From Prosapia bicincta (lineage: Eukaryota > Arthropoda > Insecta > Hemiptera > Cercopidae): a stretch of 64,000 nt of DNA. Of the stretch, positions 1 through 13,759 are shown piece by piece. The position numbers were made by a program, and so were the translations under genes. The notes below the pieces were generated by a model. It made no database searches, was not told where the DNA came from, and worked only from the letters and a program-made list of their open reading frames with translations. The stretch lies in NCBI GenBank assembly GCA_036971475.1, contig JBAIZL010000001.1:110776350-110840349 (forward strand), in the 5' to 3' direction. Each line of letters begins with the position of its first letter. Position 1 is the first letter of the stretch.

Positions 1-2660
1 CACGTGAATAATTGATAACTGTTACGATAAGGTTTGATAACTGACGACAAAAACCAAATCCGAACTAGTTACGGCCGTCGGATACAATTATCGATATTTG
101 GATTTCAAAAACTATTAGATTTACTGTAAGTAAACAGAAGTGTTGTAAACTTGTGTATTGAGTTGGATGCGGACGCCGGATTGACTCATCGTTGTTTGTT
201 GACGATAACGCTACTTGTTATAAATAAGGAATGCCTATTTTTGAGTAGTAGGCCTAGTAGTGTACACTATAACGGATGTTTGGGCAATAATCAGATTTCT
301 CTGTGATAAATAATTACAGTCCTGTACGAAATAAATAAGACGAGTACACACTATCCTACAATATGCACAGTAACTACACAGTCTGTGTTGCCTTTAAAAA
401 AAAACTATATAATACATATTAGCGTGATATCCTGTAAGTTTGCCATCCAAGAATAAGTGAAAAAGGTGAATGCCGGACCCGGAAGTAGCGAGGAACTACT
501 GTATACTTTTGTTAGATTAGAAACTAGGTCTTTTCTTGAAACTTGCTTAAATATTATGGATTATTGTGATGACTCTTCCTGAAATCTATGGTACTTTCAA
601 AATATATAAATCTTAAATATTTATACATAAATTGTAATATATTGTGCCACTGTAATCTTGGTGCGGTATGTTTTTCCATACAGATAGGCTGAATTTTACC
701 ATTGTTGATTGAAATACTGATTGAAGTATTTCCTACTTTTTGTTGCTAATATTTTTTTCTGTATATTTTATTGTATTAAAAATGATTCAACTTCTTTGAA
801 AGTAATAGACCCTTTAATGTGGCCAGTTTCCTTATTTTTATTAGTGTTTTTTGTTTTGTAACTCAAATCATAAATATGGTACTAGGAGGTAATCGATACC
901 TATCAATCCAATTTAACCTAATTGTATACTGAAACTGCATGGCGCAAGCCGTTATAGATATATTGAAGACCTTTTACTAAATACTGTATACAATGAAGCA
1001 ATGCATATACGTCCTCAGAACATGCCTGGAAATATAAAATGGAATTTCACCCTCGTCAGATTAATGGATGACATTACTTCATTGTTGGCGACTTGACAGA
1101 TTGATTCTGAGAAATAAGCAAAATATTTAAAAATAAGAATTGTAAAGATATATTGTAACCAACTGTATTCATTAAAATGTATTATAAAGTGGGTTCGATT
1201 TTCATAAAACCCAAAACTTTACATTTAAAATATGTTATCTCCAACGTAATATTAAATAACGTTATTTTTCAACAGTTGAATTACCATTATGAATTTCACG
1301 CAATACAAACACTGAATTACACGCCAAACAGTTCAAACAAACACTGAACAATGTAAGTAACAAATGTAAGTAATAACATTTGCCCAAGATAACCCGGGCA
1401 TTGTTTCGTAGACTTGAGTCTCTTGTTTCTAAGAGAATAACATTACAATTTCTATTTCGTTTCGCAAGGGACTTTCTGCTTATGTAACACAATTTGTACT
1501 TGTTTATCTTTGTGTGATTACATTTTTTTTACAAAAAGAACAGTTAGGACTAGTTATATAATATATTTTTTTAGAAAGAGTTCACAGATTTTAAATCGGT
1601 CATTCGAGATTTTAGTAAGTTATTTTAATGTACTCGTTTGTTATCTACATTTAATTAAGGGAATACAACAATTATTTTATTCATTTATTGATCTATATTA
1701 GTATTTTAGTATGACTGTTTGTTTATTTCTCCTTAGCATAAATGTATACGTTTTGATTTATCTCTGATTACATGAAAAATATACTCTTATCTGTGTAAGC
1801 ATTCACAAGAGACCAGGTTGATATTGTCGAAGTTGCTATTAAGAGCTTCCAAGTTAAAGTGACCGGAACTATTGGCCATAACTTATACCTGACCTTAAGG
1901 AAGTCACTCTAAGTAAGCGTTACGGAGTAGGTAGTTATAAATAGGGACGGATGAGGTAAACGCTCTTTATTGTAATTTAAAGGGAAGCAATAGAAATATC
2001 GATAACGCGATTTGACAACACTTTGTAGATATATAAAAACCTGAACTGGAAATGGTTCATAAGAACCTCTGTAATGCGATTATTTGTCTCTCCTGTCCAT
2101 AGTCGCTTTGGTGTGAAAGGTTTTCCAAAGAGACTATAGGTGAAAATTTAGTTTATTCATTACGTAATTAGGGCTATGCAATTACAACACATATATTATC
2201 TGACAAACAACATGAAATAATTAAAAAACAATATGAACTGAATAATTATTTTCTAATTTATTTCAAACGCATTTTTCCTTTCCATGCCCTTCAAATATTC
2301 CTGTAATTAGCACTAGTTACTAGACATAATGCTCTTACACCGTATGTAAGAAAATAAAAAAAACATCAATAAATCCTAAATTACAAAATAATTTTATACA
2401 CAATTTTTATTTTTTTAAAAAATTATATCATAAAATAATGCAACTGGTTTTATTGCGTTTTTCAATTTGAAAACGTAATCAGCATAAATGTAAAATAACT
2501 CGAACCTCACAATTTATTAGAGAAAAACTTTAGTTGTCATAGTTGTTTTGACATATAAGCTATCCTCATTAGTAACGGAGTGAACATTCGTCATTCGGAT
2601 AAAGGTTTCCCGTTATTACTGCTTGACTGCTGAAACATAAATATCGTTGAAATCATTACG

Positions 2661-2716
<56 letters not shown>

Positions 2717-3480
2717 CTGAATTTGATTGTATGGAGGAAGTGATTTCTTTATCACACCCTGAGATGGGTACTCTTAAAGTTTCTGTGAATGAACTATTTA
2801 GAGCGGATATACTCTTTTCGGATTAATTCTTTTTGTGTTAACTATAATATTTCCAGACACTGTATTACCTCTATTTCCCATTCATTGATAAAACTTGCTT
2901 ATTACATTTCCGAAAAGTTTTGTCTTTATCCATTTGGTGATTGTAATTTATCCGACATAAAATTTTGATAGAACATGTTCTCTTCAATCATGTAATTTAC
3001 ACAATATCTTACTATTCCTAAGTTTTTATAAAATGAACAACAGTAATCATTTATAACGATAAAAATTAAAACAGCTTACTCTAAATATCACTAAACAATA
3101 TATTATTAGTTTAATAAAACAATCTAGTCTCGATGACGATGTGCAGATGACATTAGTGCAGACAACTGGCATCGTCGTCGAAACCAGTCTGTTTGTCTTA
3201 ACAAACTGGTTGTGTTTATTTTAATAAAATATTTTTATTTAGAGTTATTTTTTAAATATTTTACCGTTGTGGACATTTTTTACTAGCTAAGCTCTAATTA
3301 ATTAATTGATAATAATTTATATGAGATAAAAATAAATTTTATTTAAATAATTAATTTTTATGTGTTATCCATTATTAATAACAATAACAACACTATTATC
3401 AGTTATTATTATTATTATCAGTTATAATAACAAATACTGATACAGTTCAGATGCATTAGAACCAGTTTAAACTGAGCGTA
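1..3480. other. AT-rich intergenic DNA, no gene seen
   Basis: I see no convincing coding sequence on either strand. The few open frames (about 60-76 codons) are AT-driven, lack family resemblance and show no splice-site pattern. An (AT)n tract is listed separately. Confidence 0.5.
2664..2715. repeat. (AT)n microsatellite
   Basis: An uninterrupted AT dinucleotide run of about 26 units. Confidence 0.95.
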
Positions 3481-3489
3481 TTAACCGTT

Positions 3490-5300
3490 ATCTCCTTCCT
3501 CTTCTACATCCAACCGCAGGGGAGGTGAGGAATAGCCGGACCTACTAAAAGGGATTTGGTGTCCCTCGCGGTACCCCAGCCAAACATATACACTACTAAC
3601 AACCCCAACTTCACTATTACACACTAATACACTTGCTACAGACACCACATATTAAACACAATCTCTGCTCTTAGGTATTGTTGACGGGTCAGAGCCATTG
3701 CGTGTTGAGAGTGCTGTAAAGTCCAGAGCTTGAGAAACTCTGGTCTGGGACGCTGATGTGAGCTTGCTCTGCCGAAGACGTAAGCGCGGTTTCTGGTCTA
3801 ACAGCCGCTTCGCTCCTTGGTTATGAAGTGTTCGCGGTGCACGGGTGTCGGAGCCTGTGCACAGTATTACGAGTTCTCGACTGATGGGTTGGAAATGATC
3901 TCTATGTGATCCAAGGGTGTACCCGTTGCTATAGTCTCGCCCGTAACGCTTGACACGATGGCTGGTTATAATATATTTATGGATTCAAATACCCCGTCAA
4001 ATATGTCTAGTTTGAAAAGGACACGCCAGGTTTCTCCTGACGATCATAATAATAAAGATTTGAGTAAGACGTTGATGGTGGCGACGTCACAGGCATTGCC
4101 ATCAGCAAAGTATTTAGTATTTTCTAGTGCCGACGGAGGGAAAGATCTTTCTAAAGTTTCTCCTTTCCTGATTAACAAGGCTATTACTGCCTGTCCAGTA
4201 GCCTCTATTAAGAAATTTAGAAACGGAACACTGTTAGGTGCAACTTCCACCGAGAGACAAACCCGTTCTCTATAAAAAATGACCTCTTTCTACGACATCA
4301 TTGTATCTGTGGCTCCCCATAGGTCCTTGAATTACTCAAATGGGGTCATCACATGTAGGGATTTAATGTGCATTTCAAATGATGAAATTAAGTCCGAACT
4401 GTCGTCTCAGTCAGTTACGGACGTTGTCCCTATTATTAAAATGGACAAAGGGAAAAAGTAGCAACAGCGTCTTTTATTGTCACCTTTGGGAAACCGGAAA
4501 TACCCGAATACTTACATGCAGGTTACCAAAGGCTCTCAGTGAGACCATACGTGGCTAACCCTAGGCGATGCTTTAAGTGTCACCGTTGTGGGCATATCAG
4601 CTCCACCTGTTCGAAGCAGTACGTATGCGGTATATGTAGCGTTGAAGGCCATGATGATAAGGATGCGTTAATCCTCCAAAGTGCGCCACCTGTCATGGTG
4701 ACCACCCAGCGCGATCTTACAACTGCCCTATTTTTAAGGAAGAGAAAGCTATACTAGGCATCTTGGCGAAAGACGTTTCCAGTGGCCGAAAAACTGTATA
4801 GATCAACTCAGCCAAAGGCAGACAGTAAGACTTATGCCGCTACCCTGACCTCTTCCAAATCGTCTTGTACCAACTGTGCCGAGCTGTCAAAGAAAATTGA
4901 AGTTCTAACAGAACAAGTTCCTAGCCTTTTGTCTTTAGTCACAAATGGTCCTTTTTTGAATTTGGTACAACCTGCAGCAACGGATCGTGATTTAACCCTT
5001 GTACCAATCCATTGTTATACATTCATTGTTAATTTTTTTTTTTTATTTATCATGTTTCTCTTTACTGTTGTATAATTATTTTTACATATTTAATTTTATA
5101 TAATTACTGCTTTGGTTAAGTTTTGTTTGTTTTATTTGTTTGTTTTGTAATTTTTGTGTTAATTAGGTTTTTTTATTGATTTAACTATAATAACGCGTTT
5201 TTTCATATTTGTTGATTGGCAACGATAACCACAATTGGTTTTTCGCCAGAAAAATGAAAAGATTCTTCTACATAATCCACTGTTACAGCTCAATCCCTAA
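3490..5300 (+). mobile_element. LINE (jockey/I-like) remnant, 5' region plus ORF1
   Basis: A GC-richer block holds a 5' leader (about 3490-3957), a broken ORF1 and a T-rich trailing region. No endonuclease or reverse transcriptase frame follows, so ORF2 has been deleted or the copy was rearranged. Assignment to the jockey/I group of non-LTR elements rests on the retroviral-type zinc knuckles of ORF1. The boundaries are estimates because I see no target-site duplication or clean poly-A tail. Confidence 0.6.
3958..5072 (+). pseudogene. LINE ORF1 (gag-like, CCHC zinc knuckles), broken
   Basis: Four open pieces (3958-4275, 4279-4461, 4539-4757, 4782-5075) read as one ORF1 interrupted by stops and frame changes. 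The first begins with MAGYNIFMDS and has a polar N-terminal region followed by a segment resembling the RNA-binding part of LINE ORF1 proteins. The third piece has a CX2CX4HX4C knuckle (CFKCHRCGHISSTC) and a second knuckle whose last Cys is replaced by Ala (CGICSVEGHDDKDA). The fourth piece is the Ser/Lys-rich C-terminal tail. Such proteins bind element RNA during retrotransposition; this copy cannot make an intact product. Confidence 0.65.
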
Positions 5301-5838
5301 CGTCTACACACTCAAAGAAACTAATAAATACTCAAATATTATATGCGTTACAGATGCTGAGTAGGAGGTGTAAGCTTCAAAGATGTCTAATCAAGCAAAC
5401 AGGCGAATTTAGGATAAACCTGACGTAATCACACAATAACCAGTTTGTATTTTTGGAGGCAAAGCACGTTTATGTTACTATATACCTCGTGTTATTTTTT
5501 TATTATTATATGTTATTTATATACAAATTTCAATGCTCTATGTTTATATTCTTTAATTATTTGTTGCTGTCATACCTTCTTTTACTGATCTAACTGAAAT
5601 TTAAATAAACTGTTTTTAAATTAGTTTTAATTATTGAACAAGTATTTATTCATTAATGTTCATAAATAAATGGTTAGGAAGCCGGAATATACCAATATTT
5701 ATATCAGCAACACTCTGTGGGAACTGATCTGGAGATGTTGATTTAACTCTCCATCAGCTAAACTAATGATTTACATTTTTTGAAGTATGTAAGAACCTAG
5801 CCCTACAGGCTCATTAAATATCTAAAAATCCTAAAAAC

Positions 5839-5904
<66 letters not shown>

Positions 5905-6940
5905 AGAGAGAGAGAGATGGTTGGGACTTCCAAAACAGTCTCAAAGTTGAAGATTTTGCACTTGGACAAAATCTTTTAAAATTGAAATAGCTGCTATGGA
6001 CAGTAGCGGACAAGCGAGGTTCACTCTCTGGTTGAGTAAAGAAGGCCGGTTCAAAAAGCCGATTTTATTAAAGCAAATAGCAAGTAGGAAAGAATTATAT
6101 ATATCTTCTTACATACAAAATTAAAATTAAATTTATTTTTGTTAGTTATAATGAACAAAATTAAAAAATAAAACTAAAAAATAAAAGTAAAAAGCCACCA
6201 GAAATTGGGAAAACTTCAAAAACCAATAAAAGCAAAATATTGAAAAATAAAATTGATTAGTAAATGTAAATTCATAATAATTGTATTTATTAAACGGTTT
6301 AATAAATTGCTCTAAAAATTAGAAAAGTGTCAAGTGCTGGAGAAAGTAGTTTCGAATGCCGATAAAGCGAAACATACGAACGGAGTGTCGTAAAACTGTC
6401 ATTCAAGTTGGTAATAAAGTCTAAAGTTATGAAAAAGACCATGTGTTAAGAAATATGAGAATGTTACATAATAAGGAACATTTTACACCAGCAGCTAAAA
6501 AACGACCACAAATCTTCGAAAGCAAGTCCAATAGGACACTCAGTTTTTTTTATAAATAGAAATATAGGTGGTGGTCATGAAATTAAATTTATTCAGATAT
6601 AATTTGCAAGTTCTGAAATCACAAGATTAAAGTTGCATCAAGTTATAACAAGTTAACGTTTAACAAAGTTGAAACACTAAATATTCAAAATGACTAAAAA
6701 GGTAATTTATAAAGTCAATATAAATTAAATAATAACATATTCAGAAAGAAAACCAATAATAAATGATGTATTACTTAAGTTAATCTAAATTATTTTATGT
6801 ATATATAATATATATTAAACATCTAGCATTATAAAACTGTAAAGATGTAAATCATGTAAAATTTGTTTTGTATTCTTTCAGATTTATGTTTGGCGACACT
6901 AAAATAAGGTAAACAGTAAGGCACTAAGACGTAATCTTGC
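5301..6940. other. Intergenic, no gene seen
   Basis: AT-rich DNA with a GT microsatellite. A 60-codon minus-strand frame here is only translated microsatellite. Confidence 0.5.
5840..5915. repeat. (GT)n microsatellite with short (GA)n end
   Basis: GT run from about 5840 with one interruption, ending in GAGAGA. Confidence 0.95.
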
Positions 6941-6944
6941 CTGT

Positions 6945-7548
6945 GACTTCTTCTAATAATTAAATTGACATGAAAAATAATAAATTGGTATAAATTATCC
7001 ATCTGTTGTATTGACATAAGTATGTGGATTTATGTATGTAATTTTAAGTCCAAAAAACCACAGTGTTCTAACAATTACTACAAATGTTAAAAACTTTTAA
7101 ACAATGGTGTTAACAAAGGATTTGATGAACTTTATGCAAGGGTTACCTGAACATTCGAACTTTATCTAGCTTTCAAGTTTATTTCACGGTAAACAACTGT
7201 TTGTCAAAATAATATAAATAGCAAAAATTCAAAGACAATAAAGTAACAATTGTATCACATTTTGAAATAATTAATGTTAGTTTATATTTTTATTTTCAAT
7301 AAATTAAAACTAGTTGAAACCAAAAAAAAATAAATATAATACAACTATACTGTAGTAAACAAACTAAATAAAATCTCTGAAATTTTTCTAACCAACATCA
7401 AGAGTAAAAGTAAATAATTATTTTAAGCTAGAAAAAAAATGTAAGAAATACTCTTACAATAGAAAAGTAGTAAATACATTTTACAGTTAGACAAACATGT
7501 ATTTATAATCACATTGATGAGTATGAACATTTTGGTTGGTTTTTAAAT
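6945..7548. repeat. Direct duplication, unit 1
   Basis: This ~600-bp block is repeated immediately downstream at 7549-8087. Shared landmarks in the same order are a 'gacatgaaa..taataaattggtataaattatcc' start (two short matches), a 'gatttgatgaactttatgcaag' segment, and an end with 'agtatgaacattttg'. There is no credible coding content. Confidence 0.75.
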
Positions 7549-8087
7549 GGACATGAAATATAATAAATTGGTATAAATTATCCTTCTGTTGTATTTACAT
7601 ATGTATGTAGCTGTATGTAGCTGTATGTGTGTGATTTTAAGTATAAAAAAAGAGTGTTCTAACAATGACTACAAATGTAAGAAACGTTTAAACAATGCTG
7701 TTAACAAACGATTTGATGAACTTTATGCAAGGGGTACCCAACAATTGAACCTTATCTACCTTTCAAGTTTAAAGTAACAATTGCATCACATTTTGAAAGA
7801 ATTAATGTTAGTTTATATTTTTATTTTCAATAAATTAAATCAAGTTGACACAACAATTTTTTTTTAAATAATATAACTATCCTGTAGGACACAAACTAAA
7901 TAAAATTTCCGAAATTTTTCCAACCAGCATCTAGGTTAAAAGTAAGTAATCATGTTAAGCGAGAAAAATAAATATGTAAGAAATACTCTTGCAATAGAAA
8001 AGTAGTAAATACATTTTACAGTTAGATAATAATTCATAATATATTTATAATCACATTAATGAATATGAACATTTTGTTTAGTTTTTA
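7549..8087. repeat. Direct duplication, unit 2
   Basis: Second copy of the block at 6945-7548, diverged by scattered substitutions and small indels. The shared 'tgatgaactttatgcaag' stretch gives short open frames in both units, but they do not extend and I do not call a gene. Confidence 0.75.
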
Positions 8088-8316
8088 AATAACGTACAGG
8101 GATTTATCCGCTGGCAGATCACGCTCGACACACCATAAGTACCAGGATATGGTAAGTCGTGTGGGATCATATACTGACAGCTCTTTCGGCCATACAGTGT
8201 CTATTATCTCCATGTACGACTAAAGCGAAAAATGCGTAAATGTGGTCACGTAGTTGGTAGGGTGTGGAACGTGTGTTTCGGGGGTATCTCCCTGAGGGTG
8301 TGTAGTTTTGGCCGCG

Positions 8317-8319
<3 letters not shown>

Positions 8320-8388
<69 letters not shown>

Positions 8389-8408
8389 GTTGTGTGTGTG
8401 TGTGTGTA
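8320..8408. repeat. (GT)n microsatellite
   Basis: GT run of about 40 units with one TA and one GG interruption. Cys-Val and Thr-His open frames over it are artefacts. Confidence 0.95.
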
Positions 8409-8898
8409 TTTAATCATAGTTGTTTCAAATACGGTTTTTGAATAATGTTTATTTTGGTTTTGGAAAAAACAGGTTTTTTAACTTTGTTTTCATTGCTTGA
8501 CTATGAAAAATATTACATTTTCTAAAATTTATAGTTTAAAAAAATTTCAAAATTGAAAATTCTACTTTTGCCTTCAATTATAAAAAGAACTTCCATTCTG
8601 TTTGGAAGCTAATGAAGCTAATAAAGTTTCTTCAACAAAATACAAGCCTAAGAATATTATTTAACAGAAAAAATATATAAATATCTAATATTTTAATGGA
8701 AATGAGAAGTTCAAAACATAAGCACATCACACCTTTGTAGAATATTCACACAACTATTGTAATATTCATTTATCATTTAATAAAAGATCTAAACTGATAT
8801 AAAATCATATTCTCTACAAATATTGGAAACTGTTAGAAAACATAGATTATGTGTTATTATTATATTATAAATATCAAATACATAAGTTATAAAATAAT

Positions 8899-8904
8899 TT
8901 TATT
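8899..8904 (-). terminator. Poly(A) signal of secreted-peptide gene A
   Basis: AATAAA on the minus strand, 15 nt after the gene A stop codon (8919-8921). The spacing is short but suitable for 3' end formation. Confidence 0.55.
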
Positions 8905-8918
8905 TGTAATTACAATCA

Positions 8919-10195
8919 TTACATTTCCAAGCAAACATTTAGAGTTTTCCGGTTGACGAATTCCTTGGGAAGGTTGTTAAGAGCTTCAAGCTGGCCCATG
9001 CTATCCCAACAGCGAGCTAATTGTACCAGCACCAATGGAAGTTTTGTTACCTGAATTAATTACCAAAACGTTATATAATAACATAAATACAATACGTTAC
9101 ATATAAATTTATTGAATATATTTATTATTACACTAGATTACACTACTGGGAATATTTTAGTCAGATTTTCCGATATGATTATTACTATTGACTGTTAAAT
9201 CATCAAAAGTAGGAAAAATATACCCCATTCCACTCTTATAATTGATTTTTCCTTACTAGCGGATGTCACATTTTGTTTGGAACCTAATCAATTTATTAAA
9301 ATTATATACGAAAATAGCTGTAAATAGATATATTTATATAAATTAAGTTAAAATTTGTAAATCTTTTAAAGTTTTAAAATAGAGATAGAGTTCACTCATT
9401 TTACCCTCCGTTAAAACATTTAAGCTGGATGCAAACGTGTTCTTTGCAATTAGGTGAAACTTATTATAAAGCAAGACGTTCTATTTGTGATTAATGAAGG
9501 ATAACAGTCAATATGTTTTCTTTTACTCTAAACTTCAGGTTATAAAATTTCTGATTGTAGTTTGATAAAAATGCCAAATAGATACTGAATTCAGCACTAA
9601 TTAATATAATATAGGATTCATTATATTATGGAAGGGTTTGTTAGTTTTAAATTTAAACAAGGGATATAAAATAAAAAGGTTTTTCTGGTATGAATAAATT
9701 CAATTTTTTCCCACAGTTGCTGGATACTACAGACCTAAATGCTTCTAAGCTTTTTTGAAAGCATATTTTACCATAATAAAAGAATATAAATTCACTCCAT
9801 ATATCCACAGATTTCGTTAGTAATTCAATCTTTGGGCCTTTTCTCAAATGACTGAAAAAACATCCTCTTGTATAAATTGACTGAAAAAACAAAGACAATA
9901 ACCATAAATTGTTATAAGAATCGATAATTTTTAACCTATACATAACTGTCCATATTGCCAGAAACAATTTTGTCCTAACTTATCTCTGTTTCTCACATAA
10001 TATATAAACAACTGTTATAATATTTGTATCATAAAAATGTGTAGATACGTTCTTATCATAAAAACATATTTTCATATAAGGTTATGTTCAATTCCTTAAC
10101 CCTTATATTGACATAATAGGTTAAAACACAATTGATATATGATTCAATAAGTTATATATTATATACTGCTAGTGTAAATTTTATTTTTATTATAA

Positions 10196-10238
<43 letters not shown>

Positions 10239-10247
10239 TTTATATAT

Positions 10248-10295
<48 letters not shown>

Positions 10296-11799
10296 TACAT
10301 AATATCGTCCGTACAATTCTCTAAATGTTTTAGGAGTATAATCATATTTATAAATTTGTGTCAAAGAATATCGATTGATGCGTTAACAATCAAGCTAAAA
10401 TGTTTCAATAATGACTTAAATTATGTCATTGTTGTTATTATTATAGTCGAATTACCACTTATCTCACTTGTATATATATTTAATTCTATAAAATTTCCAT
10501 TCAATAACAACTATAAAAAAGTTATTCCATACAGATATTAAACTATAAAATCCAGAAATCCAGATACTTTCAGGGACATATATATTTTCGACTATTCCTA
10601 CAACGAAGTTAATTAGTAACGGGTAATATATCCACTTCAGAAATCTTCTTTTTGAAATGAACGTTCTCTCATAAGCTTCATGAGGATAATTATTTCATTA
10701 AATTTTTTTAATAACTAACACATGCCTTATACTCCAGTTGTTACATTTTCTCGCTAAACATCCGAATAGTATAGCTTTGTGCTCGTTGCCCGTTCAAACG
10801 TCATGCCTAAATCCCATAAAGTTTCCAAAAATGAATCGGTACAATGATTCCTCTTGTGCATTGAGGCAATATTGGTGTGATATATTAACCATGAATTAAT
10901 GATAAGAAATAAATATGAAAATTACCTTAAAGAAACAATGTCGTATTTTATCTTAAAGATTAGATAATTTTATTTTACCTCTTCTCCTATTGGTGAAATT
11001 CCTGGGGAGTGCGTAATTAGTTAAGAAAATGTCCGCATCTGGAGCGACCTTGGAAGGGTTGGTGTTACTAACTTCCGGACTGTAAATATAAGCAACTTGT
11101 TGTATACAGTTGTAGTTAGTATTTTTAAAAATAAAAATAGCTAGTCATATATTACAAATGTTGGAATTGTTTTTTTTTTTTATAAGCGTGTGTTAAAGAC
11201 ATGCGCGTTAGAGGTTACGTGTTCTTAATCAGCATTATTACCTGAACAAAAATGCTAGTGTAGAATGTGAAACTACATCACATCAGGATAAATACGTAAT
11301 TCCAGCGAAACTATAACTGCAAATATAATATACTCATATTCTGATGAAAAATAGTATTTTTACAATGATATAATTTACACATAATGTTAGCAAAATAAGA
11401 ATAAATAATATTTTTGGTTATGTTAACATTTACCCATCGCAATACGCTCTTAAACAGTTTAATACTTTTTGATATATTATTATTTGTTTTATTGGAAAAA
11501 TATTTTTTGTATTTTCATCTGCATTGATGCTCACTATCATGGCTTCACTATCTCATATGGCGAAATGTTTTAGCATAAGGTTCCAGTATTACGTTTTAGA
11601 GTACTGGTTCCAAATACCATGGCAACTTGTACTATCGTATGTGAATATATTCTTGGAATAGACATGAGAAGAAGATAAACTCAGAGATTATAGCTTTCCT
11701 AAAGATTCATCATACTGACGACATAGTATATTACGTAATGTAAAAATTACATTGATAACAAGAAGCTGTTTAGATTGTTTTATAGCGATATTTGTTTTA

Positions 11800-11856
<57 letters not shown>

Positions 11857-13438
11857 AAAGATTGCAGCCCGATTTTTAATAAATTCTTTAACATATTAGT
11901 CAATACAGCCTTCAAAAAAATATTTTAATTTGAACAAATGAAGAATTAAATCCCCAACTCCAGGTCTTATTTCAGAGTCATATTTGTTTACAGAGACATT
12001 ATTCTAGGTGTAACAACGTAATCATGTAATCACTATAAACAGCTTGCTACAGTTTTATAGATTTAGAATTTTGTTGTTGAGAACATTAGCACTAAGGTAT
12101 ACGTGTTTTATAATAAATCGTATAAACTATAAGTTTCTACAATATTTTAATATTTTGTTTCTGGGCATTATGGTATAAATAGGTCAACAGTAATATTAAA
12201 CTGTTTAGAAACAGTTGTAATAGTAATACATAAAATCCCTTACACACTGATTTGTCTCCGTACAATACACTTCGGACACGACATACTTACATAATATTCA
12301 GACTTTTATACCGACTTGAGTTTTGTATTTACTACTTACTTTGTTTACTTTAGTATGGAAACGCTAACAAAGCATTTGTTACATAATAATAAATGGTGTA
12401 TTTTTGTATTGAATAATAAAGTTCCAATAGGAAATCGTAAAAATACATTCAATGTTTTAAACATTCCTTAAAAAAGGTGTAGGCCTATACTGTTTAAAAA
12501 ATAAATTATTTTTCTTAAATATATATCTATAATTTGTCCAAAGTTTCAAAAATAAAAAAAATTCTAAATTCTGAAAACATAAATGGAAACGTTGAAAACA
12601 AAGACAGAGAAAAGTGTTTAGTGACCATTATCAACATGCTGCTTGGATTGATTAAATCATGAAATTTCGTGTATGGTACTCACTCAGTAACCTTTCCTTC
12701 CAATGGAGTTTGGAACATTCCAAAAGCAACGATCACGGTAATGCATATCTAGAAAAGTACATAAATTAACTTTGTAGTCAGAATATAGCTCCATCCTCCA
12801 TCAAATTGACTATTTAAATAGATTTTAATATTGGTTTCTGTAAGTTAAGGGACACTTGAGCTTTAAAACATACTTTACAAATGTGAGTTGGTACATATTT
12901 AATGCTTTTATAAATTATATACCAAGTGATTATTTCTGTTACAGCCTTTTGTTTTGTAATAAGTCAATCTTGCAACGAGGAAGATAAATTAAATCTAGAA
13001 ATGCCACTCTTAAAATTTTATTTTTATAGCTTATTTATTTTATAGTCATCAGTCCATAATACTCTTATCAACTGAAACCTAAGTTGCAATGATCTGTCTG
13101 TAAACTTAGGTATGGTAGCTGTAACAGAAAAACAGAAATAATAATAAAGCCTTTTAAAGTAAGTTCCTATCTCAATAGAGAAAAATCCTATTTGAGTTAC
13201 TTTTGATTTAAATATTAGAAAAATTTTAAATATCAATGTACATGTGACAGAAATATAATATGCTAAGAAAGCGAATTTTATTTAATCAAATCTATTGAGT
13301 TATTATAAAAAAACATTGTAAGAACTACAAACGCCACCCACTACCAGTTATATATTTGAACTTGAGTGGTTGAAGAAAAAGTGTTTGTCAACAACAAAGG
13401 CTTGTCTATCCATCTATCTCTCTCTCTCTCTTTCTCTC

Positions 13439-13523
<85 letters not shown>

Positions 13524-13651
13524 CGTTTTCTTGTTAATAATTTAAAATTATTTATTATTTTCTATCCAAAGCTTTAATATATATATATATATATGAGTAG
13601 GCATTTAAACACCAAGAAGCTCACCAAATATATCTGAGGGTGAGAAGACAT
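8919..13651 (-). CDS. Small secreted peptide, copy A (four coding exons)
   Basis: Coding exons on the minus strand are 13651-13625, 12748-12684, 11079-10979 and 9016-8919, giving 96 residues. Exon 1 encodes MSSHPQIYL and ends at a GTGAGC donor in phase 0. Exon 2 gives the hydrophobic core ICITVIVAFGMFQTP, completing a signal peptide, and ends in phase 2. Exon 3 encodes a polar segment (DPEVSNTNPSKVAPDAD...) and ends in phase 1. Exon 4 encodes ARCWDSMG...NVCLEM and stops at TAA. The model is supported by copy C, which has identical exon 1-3 lengths, the same phases and a 31-residue ungapped match from RCW to the end. The product is probably exported and has two cysteines, perhaps one disulphide. 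The exon 4 acceptor (AATTAG) is weak and was chosen by phase and by copy C. I do not recognise the family, so the function is unknown. Confidence 0.72.
9017..10978 (-). other. Intron 3 of gene A
   Basis: It contains sequence related to intron 3 of gene C (about 9690-9960 matches about 48940-49180), evidence that a whole genomic block was duplicated. A ~104-codon minus-strand open frame at 9653-9967 lies inside it; the matching region of copy C is not open, so I treat it as non-coding. Confidence 0.55.
10200..10294. repeat. (AT)n microsatellite, compound
   Basis: Three AT runs separated by short interruptions inside intron 3 of gene A. Confidence 0.95.
11802..11854. repeat. (AT)n microsatellite in intron 2 of gene A
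   Basis: Pure AT run. Genes B and C have an AT run in the same intron. Confidence 0.95.
13417..13520. repeat. (CT)n-(AT)n compound microsatellite
   Basis: CT run with interruptions, then AT run. The sequence just after it (about 13521-13576) resembles the Penelope tail near 59050-59130, including 'atacgttttcttgtt' and 'aaagcttta', so a small tail fragment lies here beside the first exon of gene A. Confidence 0.85.
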
Positions 13652-13718
13652 TGTGACTGCTGTCTGTACTCTGGCTATAGATAGATTTCCTAAAGATAAT
13701 CTGTGACCACTGTACTAC

Positions 13719-13726
13719 CTTTTATA
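13719..13726 (-). promoter_or_regulatory. TATA box of gene A
   Basis: TATAAAAG on the minus strand, 68 nt upstream of the gene A ATG. The same motif lies at nearly the same distance from the ATG in copies B and C, and the sequence between is also related (for example CAGATTATC in A and C). Transcription probably starts about 30 nt downstream, near 13690. Confidence 0.7.
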
Positions 13727-13759
13727 CTTGTTAGTTTCTGTCATGTTCAAGGCTGTTCT

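Noticed and set aside
8220..8441. Open frames of repeated Thr-His or Cys-Val
   Set aside because: They are translations of the (GT)n microsatellite and have no non-repeat coding support. The same holds for frames at 5831-6013, 29460-29675, 43709-43999 and 49935-50268.
9653..9967. 104-codon minus-strand frame in intron 3 of gene A
   Set aside because: The homologous stretch in copy C (about 48940-49180) is not open, and no splice sites fit.
10152..10364. Tyr-Ile repeat open frame
   Set aside because: Translated (AT)n microsatellite; likewise 11688-11915 and 47208-47444.
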